A stretch of DNA of 64,000 bases from assembly GCA_033297075.1 (NCBI GenBank), contig MU858047.1, positions 682,001 through 746,000 of the forward strand. Reading direction: 5' to 3'. The stretch comes from Rhypophila decipiens (lineage: Eukaryota > Ascomycota > Sordariomycetes > Sordariales > Naviculisporaceae). The notes beneath the pieces were generated by a model. It worked only from the letters and a program-made list of their open reading frames with translations. It was not told where the DNA came from and ran no database searches. Of the stretch, positions 48,357 to 59,687 are shown piece by piece (position 1 is the stretch's first letter; each line of letters opens with the position of its first letter). The position numbers and the translations under genes are program-made.

Positions 48357-49526
48357 TTAGTCCTTTTCGGCGATCGCTTGTAACCGCTCATCAATCTCGT
48401 CCTCCGTCAGAGTCCTGAAGCCCGGGTTCGTGCCTTCTCTTCCATCTGCATATGGCCCTCCCACGATGCCAATCTCAACCTCCGTCTTCTTGAAGTCCAT
48501 GCTAAGGACCGTGCTGAGCGTCGTTATGGCCAGCTCGACGACCTCCTTCCAATCACCATCGGCATGATCCTTGTTCTTGAGCTTCTTCTCGAGATGATTG
48601 AGCGCCTCCTGTTGCTTGGGTCCTGCAGCAGTGCCCTTGTAACCGATGTAGTAGCCTGCAGGGTCGCACTTGAAGAGCTGGGGACCAAGCTCGGAATCCA
48701 ACGATATCAACGTGGTCGCCACTCCATAGGGACGCATATATGCCTGTTTCGGGGATGCAAGGTCAGTCTCATCATGGAATCTGTTCAAACTGTCGCCCAA
48801 TGGGGGACGGGCTTATGCAGGAGACCTACCCGCTGAGTATAGACCTGGCTGATGTTGGCGAGTCGCTTTGCCAGCGCATCACAAGGCATCTCATATCCGT
48901 ACTTGTATTTGAATTCGGCGGCTTCTGACTGGGCACGCTGCGAAAAGGCCCTTGCGTCTGCGATGGAACCCGTCATGACACATCCCACCGAGGGGGAGAT
49001 CTGGAAGATGTGCGAAACCGACGTAGAATCGATGAGCTTATCCTGTGATTGGAAATATGCATTAGATCAGGTATGACGGGACTTCAGCTCGGTTCAGGTG
49101 GTTCCAACTTACCGGGACCTTCTTCTGTGACAGAACTACAGCACAATCCTTGCCACGAACACCAATCGACATGATGTTGGCGGCTGTGATGGCCTTGAAG
49201 GCATATTCTAGACACAGACCCAGCTTGTTAGATTCATTTGCCACCTTTCCCGAGCATTTGCAACTCTCTTTCCCATTTGCGAGGAAGTCGGACCGACAAC
49301 GACCGTCAGGTCGCCTGAGGGTGTCGTCGTTCGATGCACGTACCGACTTGATACAATCTTCCCTGCTCAGAGAAGATAGTAATGTGTCTATCGTATCCCG
49401 CGCTGCCTAGATAGATTTTCTCGTCAGCGATGGTTCCTCGCCCGGGATTCTGTGTCTTGCGAAAGTCGAGATCCGGGAGCTGGTGGAGCTTGGCCGAAGC
49501 TGGCTGAAAGCTGACATACCCGACAT
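48357..49526 (-). CDS. scl1: 20S proteasome subunit alpha1 (Scl1/PSMA6)
   Basis: Five exons: 49520-49526 (ATG TCG G only), 49344-49406, 49113-49207, 48830-49042 and 48357-48743, giving 254 residues, normal for alpha1. Introns are 113, 136, 70 and 86 nt, all GT-AG. The joined N-terminus [20 protein letters not shown] is the alpha1 start, followed by YQVEYAFKAI typical of alpha subunits. Other marks are [32 protein letters not shown] and [20 protein letters not shown], all alpha1-specific. Alpha subunits have no proteolytic site; they form the outer rings that gate the chamber and dock the regulatory particle. A GGTGGCAAA element lies inside intron 2. The gene is divergent from the WKF-domain gene. 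Confidence 0.96.
49237..49245 (-). promoter_or_regulatory. PACE-like element (GGTGGCAAA) in intron 2 of the proteasome gene
   Basis: GGTGGCAAA on the gene's strand is an exact copy of the Rpn4-binding PACE box that controls proteasome genes in budding yeasts. Here it lies within intron 2, about 280 bp inside the gene. Whether this fungus uses it is unknown. Confidence 0.35.
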
Positions 49527-50161
49527 TTTGAACAGCTCTGTACGGTTCGGGGGCAACTAAGATGAAAGAGTTGATGGATCGTTTGTGAGTGACTTGCGAT
49601 TGTGGACGGACGACGATATTGCGTGCGATGATCGTGGGTTGCTAGAATTGGTGAGGTTCGTCGTGATGCAGGTTGGATCCAAGCTGGTAGCTACACTACG
49701 AGGCACCAGACCTGACGCGTTGCTAGGAAGGCTGACCCGCCAAGACCGATGATTGGGGCTCCCGGTGCCTGGGTCAGTGCGTTCAGCTTTGCCTCAGGCA
49801 CCTTTAATCTGTCCGCCATCTGATTTCGGGATGACTTGGACCCCACATTCAATTGCTTATCGGCAATTCAGACCCCTGTCTTTGGGCTGCGATAACGTCT
49901 TCTGGGCAGAAATTTTGCTGCAAAGTTCGAACTGAACTGCCAGAAGCACCAGCAATACCCAATAAACTCACGACAATCTTGCAATCAACACCGGGGCAAG
50001 GAAGGCTTGGCTGCATTGGACAGGTAATTTTTTTTTCACTCGCTTCCCGGTTCCATCGTTGCCCTGCCGTCTCGATCGGACACCCGATTCAGGCTCCTGT
50101 CTCCTGTCTCCCGGCTTCTCGACTCCCTTTGCATTTCCCTCCCTCTCCTTGGTCGGTCACT
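49527..50161. other. Divergent promoter region, proteasome alpha1 / WKF protein
   Basis: 635 bp between divergent starts. No PACE box is found here. A GCGATAAC word at 49889-49896 resembles the PAC-like element of UTP15 and DIM1. The frame of the WKF gene is open through half of this region but has no good start there. Confidence 0.5.
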
Positions 50162-51547
50162 ATGTCCTATAATACGGGAGCCCAGCGAGTTCCGGCCTGG
50201 AAACGATTGGGCCTCAAGCTCAAGGGACCTGCAGCAGGTGAAGATACGGTCTCTGCTCCTAGCTCCGGGAATGCAACTGGTCACCCCACACAAGCTTCCC
50301 AGCAACGAAATGTCCAGAATCCCATGACCGCCAGCCCGGCAAGCGCTCTCAAGAGAAAACAGCAAGCTCCTCTACAGACCCCGAGCAAGAAGATCAGACT
50401 GGACGAACAGCCGCCCGCCAGCGCGCCATCGACACTGAAGCGGCAGAAGTCGGTCACTTTCACCGAGGATACTAAGGAGGTGGCCAAGGCAGAGAAGGAG
50501 AAGAAGCCGAAGCAACCGAAAAAGAAGAAGGAACCTAAGAAGCAGAAGAAGAAGAACGAAGCTCCCCAGTCCGATTTCAGCCTTGAGCCTGCGCTCGCCT
50601 ACCTTCGTCAGTGGCACACCGACCGTCAATCCTGGAAGTTCAACAAGAATCACCAGACTCTCCTGATAAAGTACCTGTTCGACCCCGAGAAGATCCCTTC
50701 GGCGGATATCTCGACATTCTACCTATATATTCGGGATCTCAAGGGGTTCGTGCGGACACGGTTACGCGAGACTGCGCAGGAGATCAAGAAACAGGACATG
50801 GAGCAAGGCGCAGAGGCGTTTCCTGCCTCCACGAAGAACAAGGAAACCAAACAGAAGGAGTACGAGGCTGCTCTCTCGGACTTTATAAAGACACAACAGC
50901 AACTACAGCAGCTGAGGCAGCAAAATGAAGGAGGAGCATCTGTCACCAACGCCAATGGCAAGCGGACATTTGACGAGGTCGAACTCGTAATACGCATTGC
51001 CAACCCCGAAGTCAAACAGCGGCTCCTGAAGCGGATGCGCGCCGAGATGGTCCTTGACGAGTTATCGGACAGTGAAAGCACAATGTCTACGGATACCACA
51101 ATGACCACCACGTCCACCACATCGTCAACCGCCGACAAACAAATCGCAAATGGCGACGATGCTGTAGCAAAACGACCAGCGCCTGTCAAGTTGAACGATG
51201 GTTCGACACAACCAGCCAAGAGAAGGAGATTGAGAAGCATTCGGACGGAAGTTCGTGACGACGAGAGTAGCAGTGACAGCGACTCTGATGATGAATCTGG
51301 ATCGTCCGACTCGTCTGACGATGACGATGATGAAAAGAGCGGGGACGAAGAAGACTCTAGTTCGAGCAGCTCGAGCGACGATGACTCTGACGAGGAGATG
51401 GTTTCCAATCCTGAACAAGCAGAGGGCGACGAATCGAGCAGCTCATCCTCGTCTTCTTCTGAATCGGAGTCAGAAGAGGCGGCCACGGAAGGTGGGGAAG
51501 CAGGGGACTCGTCATCGAGCGAGAGCTCTGATAGCGATGATGATTGA
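50162..51547 (+). CDS. WKF-domain nucleolar protein (C7orf50 / Rbp95-like)
   Basis: Single exon, 461 residues from the ATG at 50162 (MSYNTGAQRVPAWKRLGLKL); the longer in-frame reading to 49853 lacks a conserved look. A very basic stretch at ~108-132 (many Lys, KKPKQPKKKKEPKKQKKKNE) is a nuclear/nucleolar signal. The WKF domain follows at ~140-205: LAYLRQWHTDRQSWKFNKNH, LLIKYLFDPEKIPSADI, FYLYIRDLKG. Human C7orf50 has this domain, and yeast Rbp95, which I recall as its relative, binds 25S rRNA in early pre-60S particles. I infer a large-subunit assembly role. The last ~90 residues alternate Ser runs with Asp/Glu runs, a probable casein kinase 2 target typical of nucleolar proteins. Convergent with the SIS-domain gene. 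Confidence 0.88.
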   Translation: MSYNTGAQRVPAWKRLGLKLKGPAAGEDTVSAPSSGNATGHPTQASQQRNVQNPMTASPASALKRKQQAPLQTPSKKIRLDEQPPASAPSTLKRQKSVTFTEDTKEVAKAEKEKKPKQPKKKKEPKKQKKKNEAPQSDFSLEPALAYLRQWHTDRQSWKFNKNHQTLLIKYLFDPEKIPSADISTFYLYIRDLKGFVRTRLRETAQEIKKQDMEQGAEAFPASTKNKETKQKEYEAALSDFIKTQQQLQQLRQQNEGGASVTNANGKRTFDEVELVIRIANPEVKQRLLKRMRAEMVLDELSDSESTMSTDTTMTTTSTTSSTADKQIANGDDAVAKRPAPVKLNDGSTQPAKRRRLRSIRTEVRDDESSSDSDSDDESGSSDSSDDDDDEKSGDEEDSSSSSSSDDDSDEEMVSNPEQAEGDESSSSSSSSSESESEEAATEGGEAGDSSSSESSDSDDD

Positions 51548-52193
51548 ATATGATGCATGTGTCTAGCTCGTAGGAGTTCCGGATGTATGCTAGACTGTAA
51601 TATGGATCTTTGCTCATAGACGAGTATCACGTGTAGCGACGACTGACAACGCCTCTTGATGGAATTAGTGGCTGGCAATGTCGCCCCATCATTTTAAGTT
51701 AAAGTATTTGAGAGGGGATTCATATATATAGAAAAGCTAGCCCTGTTCCTTCGGGATCTAGCTTGTTTAAGGAACCTCAAAATCAAAAGACGGTTCGTAA
51801 CCAGGCGCGTCTCTTTGTCGTCGCCCCAACCGCGAAGAAAATCACCCATTGTGTCCATTATGTACCTGTAACCCCAAGACAACTATCCAAAATCATCATG
51901 TCTTCCCATATCCTTCGCCCTAGCATGGATATCCATATATCCACGAGATGTACCGCTATGCTATTCAATATCTAAAGCAGATTCTTATATTCGAAAGAGG
52001 AAGCGAAGATCTCTTGAGAAAAAAGAGAGAGAGAGCAAGGAGATGTACCCCAAAGAAATGCCACTTCCAAAATACGAGAGTAGAGAAAGATCAACGCTGT
52101 CTATGTCTTTGAATGCAAGACCCTCCGCAACACACTCATCAGGCCAAAACCTGACACAACCATGTACAAGTTATGTGTTTCTGTGTCACGTCT
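51548..52193. other. Convergent 3' spacer
   Basis: Between the WKF and SIS genes. No gene or RNA is seen; short frames only. Confidence 0.55.
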
Positions 52194-53573
52194 CTACCTT
52201 TTGGCTGACTCCTCGAGTAGGCTTGCGACTTCCATTACACCAACACACTCGCCCTTCTCCATGACTGCAATGATGGAATCCTCACCACATCTTGCCGTGT
52301 CGTCCGTCAAGATGACAGGCGTGGGCGGGCTCGATCCCACAGAAGTTGCCGCAGACCTGTTTTTGTTCACAAGCAACATGGCGTTGACGAAGTCGCATGC
52401 CTGGTGCACCGTAGTGTCCCAAGCAATTGACACGAACTCGCCGGGATGCGTCAACAACCATCCGAGCTCGGTGTCTATCCTCCTGCTGAGGTCTGACGAG
52501 CTCAGCTGGCGAATGCGACTGGGCGATACGAGGATACCACCACCACCACTTGTGTCAAAGCCGCCATTCTGCTGTGTCGTCAAGCGCACCCAACCCGACG
52601 GCGAAGCATAACCTGCGCGGAGCACATCAGCACCGGTAAGGGGGAGATCATTTTCATCCATGTTGAGAGTGGCAACATCCTTGAGTGGTACCGAGAGGTC
52701 GCGGATAACTTCTTCGTCGTGTCTCTTCAGGGCAGCGCCGATCGCGCCACCCGGGTGATTCTTGGCAAAGACGGAGGCGACGCTGGGGTGCAGTTCCCGG
52801 GAGGCAACGACGGCGACTGCGTCACCGACCGCCATGGCGACTGTGGTGGAGGTTGTTGGAGCGGATACGCCGAAAGATTTCGTCTCGCTCTCGTGAATAG
52901 GAGCCGGTAGTAGGATCGTGTCTGGCCGTTGTCGGATAATCTCGCATGTGTCGGGGCGGGTATGAGAGGTGAGAAGGATCAGGGGTAAGTCTTCGTCGAG
53001 GTGAGGAAGCAGCAGCAACAGCTCTGGAGTCTTGCCGGAGAATGTTATCAGCAGGAGGGTGTCGTTGCGCGCAATCTGCCCCAAATCGCCGTGGAGAGCT
53101 TCCGTCGGATGTAAGAAGGCGGCTTTTATGGCGAGACTGTTGAAGGTTGCCACCAGCTTCCTTCCTACATGGCCCGACTTGCCCACGCCGATGATCACCA
53201 CCTTTCCATTCTTCCCTCCCTCGCCTTGACGTTGCGTGATTGCTTCGACCGCCCGGTTGAATCCATCTCTCGCTATCTCGTCGGTCGAATAGAGGTTGGT
53301 TATCAGTTGCAATGCCCTTGACTCGGTGCTGAGCACATGGACGGCGCCTGCCAGGCGCTCTTCGCTGACGAACCTTTCGTCAAAGGACTGGTCGTCACAC
53401 GAGACTGAAGGAGCGGTTTCGGGTTCGTCGAGACTGAGGCTTTCGATGGGCGAGCAAATGTCGGTTGGCGCGGGTGTTATGGGAGAAGGGGGAGACGGTG
53501 GTGGGACAAGCGGAAAGCGGTTTTGACTGAGCAAGTAAACCTCGCTGTTGTGAACCGGCCGCCGCTCAACCAT
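52194..53573 (-). CDS. SIS-domain sugar isomerase, KpsF/GutQ (arabinose-5-phosphate isomerase) type
   Basis: Single exon, 459 residues. Residues ~85-285 form a SIS phosphosugar-binding fold with the blocks of bacterial KdsD/KpsF/GutQ: VVIIGVGKSGHVGRKLVATF, AFLHPTEALHGDLGQI, LLLITFSGKTPELLLLLPHL, and a late FAKNHPGGAIG that carries the family's HPGG/A motif. These enzymes interconvert ribulose-5-phosphate and arabinose-5-phosphate. The C-terminal ~150 residues occupy the place of the two CBS domains and are degenerate, with a Gly-rich insert; only the last ~70 (TTVHQACDFVNAMLL, GVMEVASLL) look CBS-like. The first ~80 residues are Pro/Ser-rich and fungal. Fungi have no lipopolysaccharide, so the substrate is unclear. 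Divergent from the phosphatase gene. Confidence 0.88.
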   Translation of the reverse strand: MVERRPVHNSEVYLLSQNRFPLVPPPSPPSPITPAPTDICSPIESLSLDEPETAPSVSCDDQSFDERFVSEERLAGAVHVLSTESRALQLITNLYSTDEIARDGFNRAVEAITQRQGEGGKNGKVVIIGVGKSGHVGRKLVATFNSLAIKAAFLHPTEALHGDLGQIARNDTLLLITFSGKTPELLLLLPHLDEDLPLILLTSHTRPDTCEIIRQRPDTILLPAPIHESETKSFGVSAPTTSTTVAMAVGDAVAVVASRELHPSVASVFAKNHPGGAIGAALKRHDEEVIRDLSVPLKDVATLNMDENDLPLTGADVLRAGYASPSGWVRLTTQQNGGFDTSGGGGILVSPSRIRQLSSSDLSRRIDTELGWLLTHPGEFVSIAWDTTVHQACDFVNAMLLVNKNRSAATSVGSSPPTPVILTDDTARCGEDSIIAVMEKGECVGVMEVASLLEESAKR

Positions 53574-55706
53574 CTTTGCGCTTCCCGGCTTGCAGAGAGA
53601 CGGAACGTTGCGTGCGCACTTGAGACCACGAGGAAATGATTCTCGGTGGATCAGCCGCCGTGGAGACCGGATCTACCGTCTGTTTCGAATCTGAGTTTTG
53701 CTGACGAAAGGTAAACTGGGGATCCCTTCCTCGGTACAAAGTTCCAGAAGAACCGAAGAACCAACGCCCCAACCCACGTGGAGGCGCAATAGGTGGATAA
53801 GCGGCCGGGACTGCCAGTTGGTTCTGATATGAACAGCCTGATGTTCCTTGCTACACCTTTGTGGAAAAGACGTAACCAAGAAAGCAAACAGACTTTCTGG
53901 CTTCCACAAAACGTGTTTCCGGCGGGGCGATGAATGGGAAAGAAGGTTTGACCGTTAGATGGGTCGCGCCAAAGCTTGCCGTTAAAGGAGTAATAAGTAC
54001 AACCGTCAGAATGTTTGCTAACAAGAGGACAGAGAATGCTCAGAGTGCACAAAACCAGTAGTGAAATGTGATTAGGACCCCTGAATGGCGAAAGACAAGA
54101 ATTGGGTCGTCAGGAGGAACGAAACGCTGAGATCGAATATTGTTACCGGATCCACCGTTATCTATACCGGCGCAAGATGCGAAAAGGATCAAATCCCCGG
54201 GAACTTTATCACCAGGAAGGACTTCAAGGCTCGAGGCACGATCTCTGGGGTCTAATCTAGCGTCCCCCATCATCGATCTCCATAGCTTTGCAGCCGGGAA
54301 GGGAAGGGTAGTGCAGCGGCGTAGCGATCTGGCATCCACCTGCGTCAATTTAAGGAAGTTGATATCGACTGAGATCCACTCCGATGGGAAAGACGGATTT
54401 GGCTTGACCAATGAATCATCGGTGGCGGGTTCTTGCTACAATCCCTTGCAGCTCCGGGTGTACCCTTAATGCTCGGGGGGAACTTTGAGCTGCCAACTGC
54501 TCGACGATTACAAATAACGAAGAACAAAAGAATGAGGAATGAGACGAAAACAGCAATTTGGACAGCCGCTTCATGAGATCTCAGGGGGCAGGGAAGATCC
54601 TAAGCGGGGCGCCAATGCTGTCAGTGGGTGTCTTGGGGGTTGCGCAACTTTGCGTCATCGGCACGAAGGGACGGTGCGGAAAGAAAGCTCGCCGTAGCGG
54701 CGCCGAATCTCCGTAGAGCCAGCAATGCTGTTTCCGTATTCCGAGCGCATCCGCCACGGGGTTGCTAAACGCCGAGACCCGGACCGGGCCTGACCTGGCT
54801 CATTGAAGTGACGACAAAAAGGTGATGTTTTCTACAGAGACTTCGTCTCCTTTTGCTTCGCATGTCACATGCTTTTCCTACCTCTAGTTTTGGGTCGTTG
54901 TAATGTGACGCAGTTAGCTCGAAGGTTAGCTTCATAGATTTTGACAATGGTTTCTGGTGTCAAAGGGCAACCATGAAGCCTTCTTCTACTGATCATTTAC
55001 ACGAGCCATCCTGTACACTGGTCTACGGAGTAGTATGGTAGTGCAAGATTGCTAGATGGTGTTCAATCAAAATCAACAGCTGTAGAACCAACGGTTGGGA
55101 GCAAAACGAACCCTGCGCGTTGGCGAGTTCCTTCCATAGCCCCCCCAAATGTCCAGATTGTGAGAGGAAATCCGATCCAGACGAGATCCCACCACATCCT
55201 GAAGCTGCATCAAATCGCGACGCGTCCGCGGCAACACTTCTTCTCCGTAGCCCGACACGCGGCCAGGCAAACAGTGAAAAAGAAAGTCTTTGAAATCAAA
55301 AATTGCGACCGAAACGGCCCCGAAGGACAATTTATGATGGTTAGCACCACGATGTGCAATGCAGGCTCTCCATCATACTACCAAGTTTTCATGATCTCCC
55401 GGTAGTCAATCAAGGTAAGTATGAAGAAAAAAAGAAGAAAAGAGAAATGGAAATTGGAGCGAGGGAGACGAAAATATATAACCGAGGTGAGGTGGCCTGT
55501 GCTGAAACTCGAAATTTCTTGCCTGAGGCCTGAACTCTGCTTTTGACACGGAGCAACTGCATATGAATGCCTAAGGCACTAACAGCTGCCTCTTATCAGC
55601 AGGTCTTATCGGACGAACCCCTCCCCCTCCCCCACCATCCAAGATCTGGGAGTACGGCGGTCGTCGACAGCAACACCTCAAGACGTTTGTTCTCACACGC
55701 GTCAAC
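53574..55706. other. Divergent spacer, SIS isomerase / tyrosine phosphatase
   Basis: 2.1 kb containing two promoters. Minus frames at 53651-54052 (133 codons) and 54040-54411 (123 codons) overlap end to end but show no domain and no plausible splice link. The last 200 bp are pyrimidine-rich leader. No supported gene. Confidence 0.45.
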
Positions 55707-56353
55707 ATGGCAGAACAAGTGTCAGTGCTGTTCGTCTGCCTTGGCAACATCTGCCGTTCCACAATGGCAGAGGGCGTATTTCGATCCATAGTCGAAAAGG
55801 CCCCCTACAAGGAGCTGGTCGACAAGGTCGACTCATGTGGAACAGGTAGGAACTCTTCAACGGTGACGGCTTGACACCGGGATCCTTGTTCTCACCGTCC
55901 TAATTTTTGCCTCTCGCATTAGGAGCGTATCATGTTGGTGATAGACCCGATAGCCGTACGATGGCAACACTGAGAGCCAACGGAGTCACAAATTACGTGC
56001 ACCGTGCTCGCAAGGTAGCTATGCCTTCGTCCAGTTGCTGGGCCTAGATTATTGGATGGGTTGTCAGATGCTGAAGATGATACAAGGTACACCCGTCCGA
56101 CTTTGACAAATTTGACTACATCTTCGCCATGGACGAGTCCAATCTTGATCGACTTCTGCACGAGAAGCGGAGCAGGCCCAATACTAAAGCGAAAGTCATG
56201 CTCTTCGGGGAGTATTCGGGAACCGGCTCTGCTGAGGTTATCGACGACCCATACTATGATGACGGCAACAGCGGATTTGAGAGAGCGTATGAGCAGGCCA
56301 CACGATTCTCGCGGAATTTCTTGAAAGATGTTTTCCCCAATGTTGCAGAATGA
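55707..56353 (+). CDS. Low-molecular-weight protein tyrosine phosphatase
   Basis: Three exons, 55707-55845, 55923-56014 and 56087-56353, give 165 residues. Introns are 77 nt (55846-55922) and 72 nt (56015-56086), GT-AG. The active-site loop VCLGNICRS is at residues 10-18, with nucleophile Cys11 and Arg17 of the CX5R signature. [18 protein letters not shown] crosses the first joint and is typical of the family. The general-acid segment [13 protein letters not shown] is in exon 3. These cytosolic enzymes (yeast Ltp1, human ACP1) remove phosphate from tyrosine; their fungal targets are poorly known. All catalytic residues are present, so it should be active. The second joint is chosen so that [20 protein letters not shown] is continuous, as in relatives. 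Confidence 0.94.
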
Positions 56354-58122
56354 TCATCTCCACTCCTGGACGCCGGGGCTGCGGTTACTGCACATTTTGC
56401 TTCAAGCATGCTGCTACCACCGAGTTCGGACTACGATGGATAAGTTCGTCAGCATAGAGATAAATTTATTCTCATGATGTGTATATAGAATATTTATCAC
56501 ATTCAGGACACATCAGCTAACAGATATCCTCATTTTGGCTGCATTAACCCGTACGTCTGATAGCAACAACCCTGCAAAGGGAGCGCAAAGGCGGCCGCGC
56601 TGGCTGCCCCTTTCAGCCCTTTCAGCCCTATGGACTGAATGGAGTTATCCAAAGACTTGACCAAACTCAAGTCACGAGCCTCCTTTGGGTGGATTCAGTT
56701 GTCGGCTTTCTTGATATCGAGCCCATGGCGGGCCATTGTGTCCAGAATTTTCTTCCCTCACTTTTTCTCTCCTTCCTTTGAAATGAATGGAAGAAACTTA
56801 CCGATCAGACGGTCCATATTCATTTTGCCTGTTATCCTTCAATCGCTGTTGATGCTTATTTGGGATACAGTTGTTAGTTCACAGCGACTCAGCCACCGCT
56901 TTCCACTAATATGGAACGCCATCCAAGCTGCGAGGCTATTCGTCCGTTGTTGGCCCTGATATGCAGCCCAAGCCCTCACTGGGCGGCTAGGTCGACAGCC
57001 AAGACCACCCCTACCGTCATTGGATTTCTCGAACTTGCCCACTGAAGAGCGAGGCGAGGCAGTCCGAGAGATTCCGCCCATTTAACGATATTTTCGGGCC
57101 CCTGCTAGAACATCAAGACTTCAGGCTACAGGTAGTTGTTGTTGCTAATCCCAGGATGAGTAGCGTTCAATTTCAGAGGAAGCGAGCTAGGAGGCGTAAG
57201 GAAGACGGCGCAGTGAAGATAACGATGAACGGGGAGCTGACTGGTGACCGCGCGCCTACTGAAGCAAGAGCGAGGATCCTCCACAAACGGGTTAAGTGAG
57301 TTATGGGCATCCTCGTGGATTCTGGTGTGGAGTAACCGTAATCACAGAACGATATGAGTGCAAACTTCAACGCCCATCGCCAACAGGGGCAGCTATTCTG
57401 AACTCGTTGTATCAATCATGCCTTCTGGGCCCCCAAGATGCTGACGCCCGCTCCTCGTGCATTTGCCTCTCCTTCACTTGTCTGACACTGCTCTTTCGGG
57501 AGTCAAAACCTAGCCACTAGCACTACGAGGTGACTTTGTCATTCGTCCGCCGAGTTCTTTCCCCTGTGCGACATCCAATTCCGCATTGCATTCGCTCTTT
57601 GTTGAAGGGTCCGCATTGGACACAGCAGCAGTTCTCAGCCCCTCTGCCCCTCCTGCCATCACTGTCTGCATTTGCCCCTCCACCAACCCGCACCTTCTCC
57701 TGTTCCCGGGCCCCACTCTCTCTCCTGCTGTTCTAAACATGGGAGTCTCGCTTGGCTTCCCGTGGCCTTGATTAGATTTCTAACATAACTCCTTCCTTTC
57801 ATCTCACTTCCTCTTGTCAGCTTCTGCTTTCTTTCTCTTCAGGACTTTGTTCGATCTTCCTTTGATCATCGGTTCTACTTCACATGTTGGAACTTCTGTC
57901 ACTATTCCTGATCGACCACATTTTCCAGAGCAATTGAGTTCGAGCTTGCGTCCTTGACATAGGCTCTCTGCAGGTACTTGAGGATCCCTGAGGCAGCCTT
58001 ATCTGTTCTGCCCCTCTTCCAACAGCCATTCCCTCCACTCGTTCCGCAACGTTGGGAGACAGTCGCTCGACGCCCAATATCGTCCAGATCAACGAGCCTT
58101 CATCGAGCGGATAACGGCAGCC
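56354..58122. other. Promoter and long leader of the MAP kinase gene
   Basis: 1.77 kb between the phosphatase and the MAP kinase. The right 350 bp are strongly C/T-rich, as in fungal 5' leaders. A 47-codon basic frame (57156-57299) and other small frames lie here. They might be upstream ORFs, but nothing shows that they are translated. Confidence 0.5.

Positions 58123-59687
<1,565 letters not shown>

Noticed and set aside
50719..51678. 319-codon minus-strand Ser-rich frame
   Set aside because: It is the antisense shadow of the Asp/Ser-rich tail of the WKF-domain gene, whose plus frame has a recognisable domain.
53651..54411. Two adjoining minus-strand frames (133 and 123 codons) upstream of the SIS gene
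   Set aside because: They overlap in different frames, show no domain, and no donor-acceptor pair joins them sensibly.
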